A stretch of DNA of 37,825 nt from Robiginitomaculum sp. (GTDB lineage Bacteria > Pseudomonadota > Alphaproteobacteria > Caulobacterales > Maricaulaceae): the NCBI GenBank assembly GCA_002733905.1, contig NVXK01000012.1:1-37825 (forward strand), given 5' to 3'. The notes under the pieces are model-generated. The model worked only from the letters and a program-made list of their open reading frames with translations. It had not been told where the DNA came from and did not search any database. Below, piece after piece: positions 16,000 through 25,668 of this stretch (position 1 is its first letter; the number at the start of each line of letters is the position of its first letter). The position numbers were made by a program, and so were the translations under genes.

Positions 16000-17169
16000 A
16001 TGAGCAACCAGTCAAAAAATTACAGCCAAAGCAAATCTCCAACGGGAATTCTCGTTCTTGCCAATGGCCAAGTATTCTATGGTTCTGGCTGTGGCGCCAC
16101 TGGCGACGCTCTCGGCGAAGTGTGCTTTAACACCGCTATGACGGGGTATCAAGAAATCCTCACCGACCCATCCTATAGCGCACAAATCATCTGTTTCACC
16201 TTCCCTCATGTCGGCAATACAGGCACGAATTCAGAAGACGAAGAAGCAGCATGTAGCGACGCAGAACGCGCAGCATGTGGCGCAATTTTTCGCGAAAACA
16301 TTACAGAGCCAGCCAGTTGGCGCGCCCAGTCCCATCTGGACACATGGTTAAAAGACCGCAATATCATTGGCCTATCGGGCGTAGATACACGCGCATTGAC
16401 CGCCTTTATCCGCGAAAACGGCATGCCAAACGGCGTGATTGCTCATAGTCCAGAGGGTGAATTTGACATCCCTGCCCTTACCGCCAAAGCGAAAGCATGG
16501 GCTGGTTTAGTCGGTAGCGATCTTGCTAAAGACGTGACAACGCCGCAAAATTACGAGTGGGACGAAAGCCGCTGGGAACGCGCAACGGGTTATGGCAAGG
16601 CATCAGGCGACACTAAACATGTGGTGGTCATTGATTACGGCGTCAAGCGCAATATCCTCCGCTCGCTCGCGTCCGCAGGCATTACAACAACCGTCGTACC
16701 TGCCAGTATGAGCGCGGCAGATATTCTTGCGAAAAACCCAGACGGCGTTGTGCTCTCGAACGGCCCTGGCGATCCAGAGGCAACAGGCGCATATGCATTA
16801 CCAATTATCAAAGATTTAATCGTGAGCGGCAAACCTGTATTTGGCATATGTCTTGGCCATCAAATGTTAGCGCTCGCCCTTGGCGCGAAAACCCTCAAAA
16901 TGGAACAAGGCCATCACGGCGCGAACCATCCTGTCAAAGATTTTGAAACAGGCAAGGTTGAGATTGTCTCTATGAACCACGGTTTTGCTGTTGACGCAGA
17001 GAGCCTGCCAAGCGGCGTATCCGCGACGCACCAATCTCTCTTTGATGGTACAAATTGCGGCCTTCGCCTCGACGGAAAACCTGTATTCTCAGTACAACAT
17101 CACCCCGAAGCAAGCCCCGGCCCAAGAGACAGCTTCTACATTTTCGAAAGATTTGCTGCGACGCTTTAA
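16000..17169 (+). CDS. carA: Carbamoyl phosphate synthase small subunit (glutaminase)
   Basis: CarA splits glutamine and channels ammonia to CarB for carbamoyl phosphate, the precursor of arginine and pyrimidines. From the ATG at 16000 it is 389 aa, the usual length. ORF starts at 15964 and 15979 add only unconserved residues. The N-terminal half has VLANGQVFYGSG and VCFNTAMTGYQEILTDPSY. The C-terminal half is a class I glutamine amidotransferase with VVLSNGPGDPEAT, the nucleophile Cys284 in FGICLGHQML, and the catalytic His and Glu in VQHHPEASPGP. It is separated from carB by two genes on the opposite strand, so the subunits are not in one operon here. It ends seven bases before the opposing methyltransferase gene. 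Confidence 0.97.
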   Translation: MSNQSKNYSQSKSPTGILVLANGQVFYGSGCGATGDALGEVCFNTAMTGYQEILTDPSYSAQIICFTFPHVGNTGTNSEDEEAACSDAERAACGAIFRENITEPASWRAQSHLDTWLKDRNIIGLSGVDTRALTAFIRENGMPNGVIAHSPEGEFDIPALTAKAKAWAGLVGSDLAKDVTTPQNYEWDESRWERATGYGKASGDTKHVVVIDYGVKRNILRSLASAGITTTVVPASMSAADILAKNPDGVVLSNGPGDPEATGAYALPIIKDLIVSGKPVFGICLGHQMLALALGAKTLKMEQGHHGANHPVKDFETGKVEIVSMNHGFAVDAESLPSGVSATHQSLFDGTNCGLRLDGKPVFSVQHHPEASPGPRDSFYIFERFAATL

Positions 17170-17176
17170 AACGTCC

Positions 17177-17929
17177 TTATTTGTTTGGGTATCCAGCAAT
17201 AATTGTGAGCGGGGCTGTAGCTGTTCTCACACGAGACGGATCACCCCATGCTTGTTTGAGTTTTGCTTCGGCATGCACAAAGAAGCTATCCCCTTGGTCT
17301 TGCATACAACGGCGTGTTGCAGACCAAGTGTGTAAATAATTCATCAATCCGCTAAAGTCCCATTGCGTGGAAATACTGATATCTGGAACCGTGAGCTTTT
17401 CGAATGGGAAAACCACGTCTCGGTAACCATCTATGACAAGTTGGTTTTGCGGCGCCCAATAGGGGGCGATCACGGATTTTACGCTATCCTCTATGATTTC
17501 ATCGATTTCTTTTGTGACGACGAACCAACCATAACTATAGGTGATGAATAGCCCTGTAGGTTTCAACACACGTTTTACTTCGGGCCAAAATTCATCAAAA
17601 TCAAACCAGTGCAAGGCTTGGGCAACATTTACACAATCAAACATTCCTGTATCAAATTCTGTTTTTTCGGCAGGACTAACAGAAAATTTTGTATTCTCTA
17701 TGTCGAGATGGTTAGCAATTTGTGTCTCACTAATATCTGTCGCACATACATTATCAAAGCATTGAGACAAGCCCAAAGCGGCTTGTCCATTTCCTGTTGC
17801 ACAGTCCCAAACGCTGCGGTGGTGCTCACATAAGCCCATCATAAACTCAAATAATTCATATGGGTATGTCGGCCGAGCTTTGGCATATAGATCAGATTTA
17901 TCGTTAAATAATTTTGAAGTATCTGCCAT
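17177..17929 (-). CDS. Class I SAM-dependent methyltransferase
   Basis: The 250-aa cytosolic protein has a Methyltransf_11-type Rossmann core: motif I VWDCATGNGQAALGL (about residues 40-54, SAM binding), the acidic end of strand 2 in CATDIS, FDCVNVAQALHWFDFDEFWP and VKRVLKPTGLFITYSYGW. The start MADTSKLFNDKSDLYAKARP is typical of the group. The C-terminal part (about 140-250) should set the substrate, which cannot be deduced. It lies between carA and the M48 protease gene and is in the same direction as the protease. It is convergent with carA with only seven bases between the stops. Confidence 0.88.
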   Translation of the reverse strand: MADTSKLFNDKSDLYAKARPTYPYELFEFMMGLCEHHRSVWDCATGNGQAALGLSQCFDNVCATDISETQIANHLDIENTKFSVSPAEKTEFDTGMFDCVNVAQALHWFDFDEFWPEVKRVLKPTGLFITYSYGWFVVTKEIDEIIEDSVKSVIAPYWAPQNQLVIDGYRDVVFPFEKLTVPDISISTQWDFSGLMNYLHTWSATRRCMQDQGDSFFVHAEAKLKQAWGDPSRVRTATAPLTIIAGYPNK

Positions 17930-17999
17930 ATGTTTTGCGTTACCTTTTGAGAATTGAAAACGTGTTTATTTTAACCTGTTTTGACGTACCTAATTTTAC

Positions 18000-18872
18000 T
18001 CACCTAATCTTATTGGGGCAATGTTGGTTATAGATTTCGATGGCTTCGGGCATGAGGCGGTTGAAATCGGCGATGCGGGTTTCAGGGGATGGATGGGTTG
18101 AGGAAAACTCTTGTGGGGTGTTCCCACCGCTTGCCTCTTTCATACGGGCCCAAAGTTTTGGGGCTTCGCGGGGATCGTAGCAAGCACGGGACATCAAAAC
18201 GAGGCCAATATAATCTGCTTCTGATTCGTGAGAGCGTGAGAATGGGAGTGCAAAACCGTATTTAGAAATACCGCCGAACACGCCCATAACGGCGCGTTGT
18301 GCCCCCATATCCATGCCGCCTGCGCCCATTGAAACGCCTGCGCCAACAATGCGTTGTAGGTTTTGTTGCGCCATGCGTTCTGCGCCGTGATGCGCCAGCG
18401 CGTGACCGATTTCATGGCCCATAATCGCAGCCAGACCGTCCTCGTTTAACGCAACGGGAATAATGCCCGTATATACGGCTGTATAGCCACCCGGTAGGGC
18501 GAAAGCATTGACTTGATTGGCGTCAATGACATTAAACTGCCAATCAAAGCCCGGGTCTTCGTCCGCAGCGGCGGTGGCAATTTTACGGCCAATTTCGCGG
18601 ACTTTACTCACAATTGGGCCCGTTTGTAAGACTTGCCCACGGCTATCGTTTAAAATTTGTGTGTAGGATTGCAAGCCGAGCTGCATTTCTTGCACTGGTT
18701 TCATGGTGCGGAGTTGTTTGCGCCCTGTGTAAGGCACTGTTTTTTGGTTGGCCAAGTAATAGACACCTGCGCCAAGCGCAAAGAGTACCATTATTTTCCA
18801 ACGAAACCCACCGCCACGACGCCCAAGGGTTTGTCTGCCTAAACTTTGTCTACGATATCTTTGTCTGCCCAT
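18000..18872 (-). CDS. Membrane-anchored M48 family zinc metalloprotease
   Basis: I prefer the ATG at 18872 (290 aa), with GAGCGGG eight bases before it; a GTG at 18902 is the alternative. An Arg/Gln-rich cytoplasmic start (GRQRYRRQSLGRQTLGRR) is followed by one transmembrane helix (about 27-44, KIMVLFALGAGVYYLA). The catalytic domain then lies in the periplasm. It carries HEIGHALAHHGAERM (zinc-binding HExxH) and the third-ligand region SHESEADYIGLVLMSRA, plus NAFALPGGYTAVYTGII before it. The family includes HtpX- and BepA/Oma1-like quality-control proteases. There are no TPR repeats, so it is a short stand-alone form. The role is inferred to be turnover of misfolded envelope proteins. Confidence 0.9.
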   Translation of the reverse strand: MGRQRYRRQSLGRQTLGRRGGGFRWKIMVLFALGAGVYYLANQKTVPYTGRKQLRTMKPVQEMQLGLQSYTQILNDSRGQVLQTGPIVSKVREIGRKIATAAADEDPGFDWQFNVIDANQVNAFALPGGYTAVYTGIIPVALNEDGLAAIMGHEIGHALAHHGAERMAQQNLQRIVGAGVSMGAGGMDMGAQRAVMGVFGGISKYGFALPFSRSHESEADYIGLVLMSRACYDPREAPKLWARMKEASGGNTPQEFSSTHPSPETRIADFNRLMPEAIEIYNQHCPNKIR

Positions 18873-18961
18873 GATGAAAACCCGCTCTTTATTTGTAACC
18901 ACGACAAATTGCCCTGTTTACACTCCCCGACTCCCCTAAAATCGCCTATTGTTGTCACTTT

Positions 18962-18981
18962 TACAAGCACGAATGCTTGTA
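18962..18981 (+). other. Inverted repeat in the carB leader region
   Basis: TACAAGCA-CGAA-TGCTTGTA is a perfect eight-pair hairpin with a four-base loop. It is followed by a T-rich tract (TATTTTGTC) and lies about 90 bases before the carB start. It could be an attenuator-like structure in the leader or a DNA operator. Confidence 0.4.
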
Positions 18982-19068
18982 TATTTTGTCGTGCCGCTTT
19001 ATGAGTACGAAATTTTGTATTTCTATCAAAATTCTTTCACGGGATTTTGTCTACACGCGAGTATGATT

Positions 19069-22000
19069 ATGGGTAAAAGAACAGATATCAAAAGCATACT
19101 CATTATCGGTGCCGGCCCTATTGTTATTGGCCAAGCCTGCGAGTTTGACTATAGCGGCGTTCAGGCCTGTAAAGCCCTTAAGGAAGAAGGCTACCGCATT
19201 ATTTTGGTCAATTCTAACCCTGCGACGATTATGACCGATCCTGCCATGGCGGACGCGACCTATATCGAGCCGATTACACCAGAATTTGTTGAAAAAATTA
19301 TCGCAAAAGAACGCCCAGATGCGCTCCTCCCGACCATGGGTGGGCAAACGGCTCTTAATACCGCGCTCGCCCTTGAAGAAAGCGGCGTGCTTAAAAAATA
19401 CAATGTTGAAATGATTGGCGCGAAAGCGGACGCGATTGATAAAGCCGAGAACCGTGAGCGTTTCCGTGACGCTATGGTGAAAATCGGGCTTGAAAATCCA
19501 CGCGCTGTTATTATCAGCGCCCCAGACGGCGACCTTAATGCAGGTGTGGCCGAAGCCGTGCGTTTGCTGCCTGAAACGGGTCTTCCTGCAATTATTCGCC
19601 CTGCATTTACCATGGGCGGTACGGGCGGCGGTATTGCGTATAATATGGAAGAGTTCGAGCATTTCATTCGCTCTGGCTTGGACGCGTCTCCGACAAATCA
19701 GGTTTTGGTGGATGAAAGTCTTCTTGGGTGGAAAGAATTCGAGATGGAAGTTGTCCGCGACAAAGCTGACAATTGCATCATTATTTGCGCCATTGAAAAT
19801 ATTGATCCAATGGGCGTGCATACGGGCGATTCCATTACGGTTGCCCCTGCCCTGACGCTCACTGATAAAGAATACCAAACCATGCGCGACGCTTCGATTG
19901 CTGTCTTGCGCGAAATCGGCATTGAGACAGGTGGATCAAATGTACAATTTGGTTTGAACCCGAAAGATGGCCGTATGGTCGTCATTGAAATGAACCCCCG
20001 CGTGTCTCGCTCTTCTGCATTGGCGTCCAAAGCCACGGGCTTTCCGATTGCCAAGATCGCGGCCAAGCTTGCTGTAGGCTATACGCTTGACGAACTTGAT
20101 AATGACATTACGGGCGCAACACCTGCCGCGTTTGAACCGACACTTGATTATGTCGTTACAAAAATTCCGCGTTTTGCCTTTGAAAAATTCCCGGGTGCGG
20201 AGCCGCTCCTGACCACATCAATGAAATCTGTTGGTGAAGCGATGGCGATTGGTCGTAATTTCAAAGAAAGCATGCAAAAAGCTTTGCGCTCGCTTGAAAC
20301 TGACCTTGTTGGTTTTGATGATATGGAGCTTGATACGTCTTCGGATGATATCAATACGGTAATGCGTACCGAGCTTGCGAGAGCCACACCAGACCGACTT
20401 CTCATGGTGGCGCAAGCGTTTCGTGTCGGGTTTTCGGTCGAGACGATTAACGAGATTACAGGCATTGATCCATGGTTCTTGCGTCAAATCGAGGAGATTG
20501 TTGGTGCAGAAAATTGGGTAAAAGAGAACGGTCTTCCCGAAGATGCACAAACACTCCGCGAGCTTAAAAAGGATGGGTTCTCTGATGCCAGACTTGGACA
20601 GCTTACGGATCAAACAGAACACGAAGTGCGTGCACTTCGTCGCGGCCTAAACGTTCGTCCTGTTTACAAGCGGGTGGATACATGTGCGGCTGAGTTTGCG
20701 GCGAAAACGCCTTATATGTATTCAGCCTATGAAACACCTTCATTTAACGATGAACCCGAATGCGAAAGCCGCCCGACAGATCGTAAGAAAGTTATTATCC
20801 TCGGTGGCGGGCCTAACCGTATCGGCCAAGGGATCGAGTTTGATTATTGCTGTTGCCACGCGGCCTATGCGCTTGCTGAAATCGACATTGAATCCATTAT
20901 GGTCAATTGTAACCCAGAAACAGTTTCTACGGATTATGACACATCAGACCGTTTATACTTCGAGCCATTGACGGAAGAAGATGTGCTTGAGCTTATTGAA
21001 AAAGAGCGCTCCAATGGCGAGCTTCTTGGCGTGATCGTGCAATATGGCGGCCAGACACCTTTGAAACTTGCCGAAGCGCTAGAAGACAATAACATTCCAT
21101 TACTGGGGACAAAACGTGACGCTATCGACCTTGCCGAAGACCGTGAACGGTTTAAAGCTTTGCTTGATGAGCTTAATCTATTGCAACCCAAAAATGCCAT
21201 TGCAAGAACAGACGAAGAAGCTGCTAAAGCGGCGGAGTTTGTTGGGTATCCGGTTGTCCTTCGTCCAAGCTTTGTGCTTGGCGGGCGGGCGATGGAAATT
21301 GTTGAAAATGAAGCCGACTTAAAACGCTATGTGCGTGAAGCGGTTAAAGTTTCTGGTAAATCACCACTCTTGATTGACCAATATCTACGTGACGCTATCG
21401 AGGTGGATGTCGACGCGATTTGTGACGGTACGGATGTTTATGTCTCTGCGGTTATGGAACATATTGAAGAAGCGGGTGTGCATTCAGGCGATAGCGCTTG
21501 CTCATTGCCTCCTTATACATTGTCACCAAAAATGGTTGCGGAACTTGAACGACAAACGGAATTACTCGCCATGTCTCTTGGCGTCGTGGGGCTGATGAAT
21601 GTTCAATACGCAGTCAAAGGCGACAAGGTTTATCTGATCGAAGTCAATCCGCGCGCCTCACGTACGGTTCCGTTTGTGGCGAAAGCAATTGGCGTTCCGA
21701 TTGCCAATATTGCAGCTAAAGTTATGGCGGGGATGAAGCTAACAGAATTTGATTTAACAAAGCGTCCACGTGCAAAATACGCTGTTAAAGAGGCCGTTTT
21801 CCCATTCGCGCGATTCCCGGGTGTCGATACAGCACTTGGCCCAGAAATGCGCTCTACGGGTGAGGTTATGGGGCAGGCGAATAGCTTTGGACTGGCTTTT
21901 GGTAAATCTCAGCTTGGTGGGGGCGTTACCCTCCCTGAAACGGGGATCGTATTTATTTCTGTCAAAGACGGAGACAAAGAAGGCATGGTTCCTGTTGCCC

Positions 22001-22332
22001 GAGAACTTATTGAACTTGGTTTTACAGTTATCGCAACGGGTGGGACGGCTAAGTTTTTACAAGACAAAAACCTTGACGTTGCGTCTATAAAGAAAGTGTC
22101 AGAGGGTCGCCCTCATATTGTTGACGAGATTAAGAACGGCAAGATTGCGCTTATGTTCAACACCACATGGGGCAAGCAGTCTCTTAAAGACAGTTTCTCT
22201 CTCAGACGCTCTGCACTCACGGCAAAAGTTCCGTATTTCACAACGGCTTCTGGTGCGCGTGCCGCCCTTGCTGCAATACGCGATTTGTCCAATGAAGATT
22301 ATGACGTTATCAGCCTTCAAGACGCTGGATAG
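19069..22332 (+). CDS. carB: Carbamoyl phosphate synthase large subunit
   Basis: CarB joins bicarbonate, ammonia from CarA and two ATP to make carbamoyl phosphate. I start at the ATG at 19069 ([16 protein letters not shown]), giving 1087 aa; longer starts from 18949 add about 40 unconserved residues. It contains two ATP-grasp halves: the first has [19 protein letters not shown] and [11 protein letters not shown], and the second has [19 protein letters not shown] and [14 protein letters not shown]. Between them is the oligomerisation region. The last 140 residues are the allosteric MGS-like domain ([25 protein letters not shown]). All parts are present and length is normal. It forms its own unit, divergent from the M48 gene. 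Confidence 0.97.
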   Translation: MGKRTDIKSILIIGAGPIVIGQACEFDYSGVQACKALKEEGYRIILVNSNPATIMTDPAMADATYIEPITPEFVEKIIAKERPDALLPTMGGQTALNTALALEESGVLKKYNVEMIGAKADAIDKAENRERFRDAMVKIGLENPRAVIISAPDGDLNAGVAEAVRLLPETGLPAIIRPAFTMGGTGGGIAYNMEEFEHFIRSGLDASPTNQVLVDESLLGWKEFEMEVVRDKADNCIIICAIENIDPMGVHTGDSITVAPALTLTDKEYQTMRDASIAVLREIGIETGGSNVQFGLNPKDGRMVVIEMNPRVSRSSALASKATGFPIAKIAAKLAVGYTLDELDNDITGATPAAFEPTLDYVVTKIPRFAFEKFPGAEPLLTTSMKSVGEAMAIGRNFKESMQKALRSLETDLVGFDDMELDTSSDDINTVMRTELARATPDRLLMVAQAFRVGFSVETINEITGIDPWFLRQIEEIVGAENWVKENGLPEDAQTLRELKKDGFSDARLGQLTDQTEHEVRALRRGLNVRPVYKRVDTCAAEFAAKTPYMYSAYETPSFNDEPECESRPTDRKKVIILGGGPNRIGQGIEFDYCCCHAAYALAEIDIESIMVNCNPETVSTDYDTSDRLYFEPLTEEDVLELIEKERSNGELLGVIVQYGGQTPLKLAEALEDNNIPLLGTKRDAIDLAEDRERFKALLDELNLLQPKNAIARTDEEAAKAAEFVGYPVVLRPSFVLGGRAMEIVENEADLKRYVREAVKVSGKSPLLIDQYLRDAIEVDVDAICDGTDVYVSAVMEHIEEAGVHSGDSACSLPPYTLSPKMVAELERQTELLAMSLGVVGLMNVQYAVKGDKVYLIEVNPRASRTVPFVAKAIGVPIANIAAKVMAGMKLTEFDLTKRPRAKYAVKEAVFPFARFPGVDTALGPEMRSTGEVMGQANSFGLAFGKSQLGGGVTLPETGIVFISVKDGDKEGMVPVARELIELGFTVIATGGTAKFLQDKNLDVASIKKVSEGRPHIVDEIKNGKIALMFNTTWGKQSLKDSFSLRRSALTAKVPYFTTASGARAALAAIRDLSNEDYDVISLQDAG

Positions 22333-22340
22333 GTTTATGC

Positions 22341-22365
22341 GTGCCGCTGCTAAAAACAGCGGCAC
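22341..22365. terminator. Hairpin between convergent carB and urcA genes
   Basis: GTGCCGCTG and CAGCGGCAC form a perfect nine-pair stem around CTAAAAA, starting eight bases after the carB stop. Neither strand has a good T run, so intrinsic termination may be inefficient; it may also protect the 3' end. Confidence 0.5.
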
Positions 22366-22377
22366 TAAATACGCAAA

Positions 22378-22764
22378 TTAACGCCGTTTTTTTATTGCCG
22401 CGTGATATGCGCGCAAACGCTCATCACCCAGATCGCGAATGAAACTTGAAAGTAGTCTTGTACTACATCTTTTATTTGCGTATTTTTCACGTAACGACGT
22501 CATTCGTGTAGATGATGCGTTTAAAAACCCAGCCTCTTCACATGATGTCTGTGCTTTTACTGTCATTGCTTGGTAAACTTTCGCAATACCTGCATCAGTT
22601 TTCAAGTCTTGGGTCTTCACAACAATACTTACACGACTGTTATTGAACACCATTGCTTGGGCGGGTAAGGCCGAGAACATCAAACCTGCAGCCATGACAG
22701 TTGCAAGTGATGCCTTGACGGTAAAGCGGGAAGTGTTCACATTAAGGGTAGGTTTATTATGCAT
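22378..22764 (-). CDS. UrcA family secreted protein
   Basis: The 128-aa protein has a signal peptide (about 1-37, ending ALPAQA) and an UrcA-type mature domain: VVKTQDLKTDAGIAKVYQAM, a Cys in AQTSCEEAG, a second Cys in NKRCSTRLL, and the ending SFIRDLGDERLRAYHAAIK. The two Cys probably form a disulfide in the periplasm. UrcA proteins are common in Caulobacter and related orders, and their function is unknown. GGAG lies eight bases before the ATG. A strong ten-pair hairpin sits about 36 bases upstream of the start, within the expected mRNA leader. It converges with carB. Confidence 0.85.
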   Translation of the reverse strand: MHNKPTLNVNTSRFTVKASLATVMAAGLMFSALPAQAMVFNNSRVSIVVKTQDLKTDAGIAKVYQAMTVKAQTSCEEAGFLNASSTRMTSLREKYANKRCSTRLLSSFIRDLGDERLRAYHAAIKKRR

Positions 22765-22800
22765 TATTTCATCTCCATGTTGTTAATGCGTGATAGATAC

Positions 22801-22826
22801 GGCGGTAAGGGTGCAACCTTACCGCC
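22801..22826 (-). other. Strong hairpin in the urcA leader
   Basis: GGCGGTAAGG and CCTTACCGCC form a perfect ten-pair stem with a six-base loop, 37-62 bases upstream of the urcA ATG. The surroundings are AT-rich, so it stands out. No T run follows on the minus strand, which argues against a terminator. A role in mRNA stability or translational control is possible. Confidence 0.5.
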
Positions 22827-23139
22827 ACTCGATAAGATATATTAGCTTGAAGGTCGGAAGAACTCGCTAATATAACTTATTGTTTATCAATAACACATCT
22901 TGAATCATTTTCAATTAACAATTTATTGAAAAACAATAATAATTGGTAATGTTACCTGCATAAAAGCCTGCTCTCATTTTATAAATGCAGGTATTGATAC
23001 AGTTAAAACGCTTAGAAGCTTGCATTTTTGAAGTCTAATCCTTATGTTCCCGCCTCTTGCGAGACTTGCTCGACCATTTTGGGAAAGCTTTTCTCTTTGC
23101 AGTTATGATTTTTTAAGACTTAAGACGGATGAATGAGAT
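22827..23139. other. AT-rich intergenic region before greA
   Basis: No gene is visible. It should hold the urcA promoter and the greA promoter, but no convincing -35/-10 pair stands out. One inverted repeat is present: TACCTGCAT (22953-22961) and ATGCAGGTA (22985-22993), nine pairs with a 23-base gap. Confidence 0.45.
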
Positions 23140-23613
23140 ATGCAAAAATTTCCGATGACAGTATTTGGCCACAACGCTTTAGAAACAGAGTTAAAACAAC
23201 TCAAAACCGTTGAGCGCCCCTATATTATTAATGCGATTTCTGTTGCGCGTGATCATGGTGACTTGAAAGAGAACGCTGAATATCACGCCGCTAAAGAGAA
23301 ACAGGGCTTTATCGAAGGCCGTATTCAAGAACTGGAATCCAAACTGTCTCTTGCCCATATTATTGACGTCGCAAAATTGACGGGGAATACGGTTAAATTT
23401 GGCGCAACGATTACAATCGAGAACATTGACACTGACGAACAGTCTACATATCAAATCGTCGGTGAAGACGAGGCCAATGTTAAAGAGGGTAAAATCTCCA
23501 TCACAGCACCGATTGCACGCGCCATGATTAGTAAAGAGATTGGTGATGAATTTGAAGTCCATGCCCCCGGTGGTGCCAAGGGTTATGAAATCATGAATGT
23601 CGCCTACATCTAA
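23140..23613 (+). CDS. greA: Transcription elongation factor GreA
   Basis: GreA enters the secondary channel of stalled RNA polymerase and stimulates cleavage of backtracked RNA. The 157-aa protein has the N-terminal coiled-coil finger (about 12-75) with the conserved tip [19 protein letters not shown], where two acidic residues position the metal ion. The C-terminal globular domain runs from [11 protein letters not shown] through [20 protein letters not shown] to the end. Length is normal. Its TAA stop overlaps the start of the next gene (TAATG), so the two are probably translated from one message. Confidence 0.97.
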   Translation: MQKFPMTVFGHNALETELKQLKTVERPYIINAISVARDHGDLKENAEYHAAKEKQGFIEGRIQELESKLSLAHIIDVAKLTGNTVKFGATITIENIDTDEQSTYQIVGEDEANVKEGKISITAPIARAMISKEIGDEFEVHAPGGAKGYEIMNVAYI

Positions 23614-24608
23614 TGACAACTGGCCCAACATCTTGCTGGGTCATAAGTGATGGACGACGCGGCATTGAGAATCAGGCATGCGGCATAGCAGAAGCTTTGG
23701 CGCGCCTACAGCCCCTCAACATTCACCGTCACACTATCGTACCAAAGGCTAATATACCAAAAACTGGAAAATCAGGTGCTTTTTTCAAAGCCCTCCCCCC
23801 TCTCCTACAATTCGCATTCAAATCTCAACCATGTGATTATGGACTAACAGACGCTTTGCCACGTATTGCTATTGGTTGTGGACGGCAAGCTATAGCGCCT
23901 TTACTTGCTCTGAAAGCAAAGGCTGGTGAGCATATATATACAATTTATGTGCAGGCACCGCGCATAAACGCCAACCGCTTTGATCTTGTCATTGTACCCC
24001 ACCATGATAAAATTAGCGGTGCCAATATTGAAAGAATGATAGGGTCGCCCAATAGACTAACAACCACGCGCCTCAAAAATGATATGGCATTTTTCTTTCA
24101 AAACATAAGCGCCCTCCCCACACCACGCATAGCCGTATTCATTGGTGGAAACTCAAAAACACATAGGCTTAGCAACACTATACATAAGAAACACTTGAGC
24201 GCCATTCATACACTCTTAGGCCAAAAAATGTCATTGATGATAACCACATCTCGCCGCACGCCAGAATGGGTCAAGGCAGACTATCAAAAACTCGCGAAGG
24301 CTGAACATAATATTTGGTATGCAGACGGCTCTGGTGACAATCCTTATTTCGCATTTTTAGCAAGTGCAAATGCTCTACTTGTCACAGAAGACAGTACCAA
24401 CATGCTGACCGAAGCATGTTTTACAGGAAAACCAGTTTTCAGCCTTCCAATGCAAGGAAGGCACGGAAAATTTAAAAACCTCTACTCCGAACTTGCCCAA
24501 AGATGCAATCTTACACCGTTTACCGGCCTGATTGATGGAGAAGGCTATCCACCACTTGACGAAACATCTCGTATCGCAAAAGCTATTTCGCAGCGATTGG
24601 ATTCCTGA
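23613..24608 (+). CDS. ELM1 family protein (DUF1022), putative glycosyltransferase-like
   Basis: The 331-aa protein matches the family named after plant mitochondrial fission factor ELM1: CWVISDGRRGIENQACGIAEAL at the start, then AIGCGRQAIAPLLAL, YVQAPRINANRFDLVIVPHHD, FIGGNSKTHR and LLVTEDSTNMLTEACFTGKP. The last motif resembles the nucleotide-sugar binding region of GT-B glycosyltransferases. In bacteria the function is not established; a role in envelope glycan synthesis is a guess. No membrane helix is evident. The start overlaps the greA stop by one base, indicating translational coupling. It ends 98 bases before trxB. Confidence 0.88.
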   Translation: MTTGPTSCWVISDGRRGIENQACGIAEALARLQPLNIHRHTIVPKANIPKTGKSGAFFKALPPLLQFAFKSQPCDYGLTDALPRIAIGCGRQAIAPLLALKAKAGEHIYTIYVQAPRINANRFDLVIVPHHDKISGANIERMIGSPNRLTTTRLKNDMAFFFQNISALPTPRIAVFIGGNSKTHRLSNTIHKKHLSAIHTLLGQKMSLMITTSRRTPEWVKADYQKLAKAEHNIWYADGSGDNPYFAFLASANALLVTEDSTNMLTEACFTGKPVFSLPMQGRHGKFKNLYSELAQRCNLTPFTGLIDGEGYPPLDETSRIAKAISQRLDS

Positions 24609-24706
24609 AAACCTTATTAAAATACCGCATACATTTGCGCTTGGTACTTGCCATACCCTAGCCCCCCCCTTATCTAAATAAGAACACATAAAAAATAGAG
24701 AATACT

Positions 24707-25657
24707 ATGACTGATACTATCCACCACAAAGTTCTTATTATTGGTTCTGGCCCTGCGGGCTATACTGCCGCTGTTTACGCGGCGCGGGCTATGTTAGAAC
24801 CTGGCATTGTAGCCGGCATGCAGCCTGGTGGCCAATTGACGATTACAACTGATGTGGAAAATTATCCAGGTTTTCCCGAAATCCAAGGCCCAGACCTTAT
24901 GGAGCATTTCAAAACCCATGCTTTGAAATTTGGCACGAAAATGCATGAGGATATTATCACTGATGTAGACTTCTCGTCTCGCCCGTTCAAAATGACTGGC
25001 GATACGGGGCAAAACTATACAGCAGACGCCGTTATTATTGCCACAGGTGCACAAGCGAAATGGCTTGGCCTTCCTTCTGAAGATACCTTCCAAGGCTTTG
25101 GCGTTTCCGCCTGTGCCACATGTGATGGTTTCTTTTACCGCGATAAAGAAGTTATCGTTGTTGGTGGCGGCAATACTGCCGTAGAGGAAGCTCTCTTTCT
25201 TACCAATTTTGCGAGCAAAGTTACACTCGTCCATCGCCGCGATACATTGCGGTGCGAGAAGATTTTGGAAAAACGTTTATTTGAAAACCCAAAGGTGGAA
25301 ATTCTATGGAATACGACACTTCTAGAAATTCTTGGCGATGAAATGCCGAAAGGTGTGACGGCCGCGAAACTCATGAATGTGAAAACGAAAGAAGTTTATG
25401 ACCTCCCCGTTCACGGGATTTTTATTGCCATTGGGCACAAACCTTCTACTGATGTTTTTAAGGGTCATGTAAAAATGAACCAAGGCGGATATATTGAAAC
25501 GGCTCCAGACAGTACTGCGACTGATATCCCTGGGGTATTTGCCGCTGGCGATGTCAGTGACGAAACTTTCCGTCAGGCGGTTACAGCAGCAGGGCTAGGG
25601 TGTATGGGCGCATTGGAAGCAGAACGCTGGCTTACAGAGCAAGCAGAAAAGACTTAA
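24707..25657 (+). CDS. trxB: Thioredoxin-disulfide reductase
   Basis: TrxB moves electrons from NADPH through FAD and a redox disulfide to thioredoxin. The 316-aa cytosolic protein has the FAD-binding IIGSGPAGYTAAVYAARA near the start, QPGGQLTITTDVENYPGFP, the redox-active CATC (Cys136 and Cys139) followed by DGFFYR, the NADPH site VVGGGNTAVEEALFL with HRRD, and the C-terminal GVFAAGDVSDETFRQAVTAA. All key residues are present. GAGA lies five bases before the ATG. The LysR gene starts 11 bases after the stop, so the two are likely co-transcribed. Confidence 0.97.
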   Translation: MTDTIHHKVLIIGSGPAGYTAAVYAARAMLEPGIVAGMQPGGQLTITTDVENYPGFPEIQGPDLMEHFKTHALKFGTKMHEDIITDVDFSSRPFKMTGDTGQNYTADAVIIATGAQAKWLGLPSEDTFQGFGVSACATCDGFFYRDKEVIVVGGGNTAVEEALFLTNFASKVTLVHRRDTLRCEKILEKRLFENPKVEILWNTTLLEILGDEMPKGVTAAKLMNVKTKEVYDLPVHGIFIAIGHKPSTDVFKGHVKMNQGGYIETAPDSTATDIPGVFAAGDVSDETFRQAVTAAGLGCMGALEAERWLTEQAEKT

Positions 25658-25668
25658 GAGAAAAACAT

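Noticed and set aside
18949-19068. 40-residue N-terminal extension of CarB
   Set aside because: Not part of the family, no ribosome site, and the extension overlaps the leader hairpin region.
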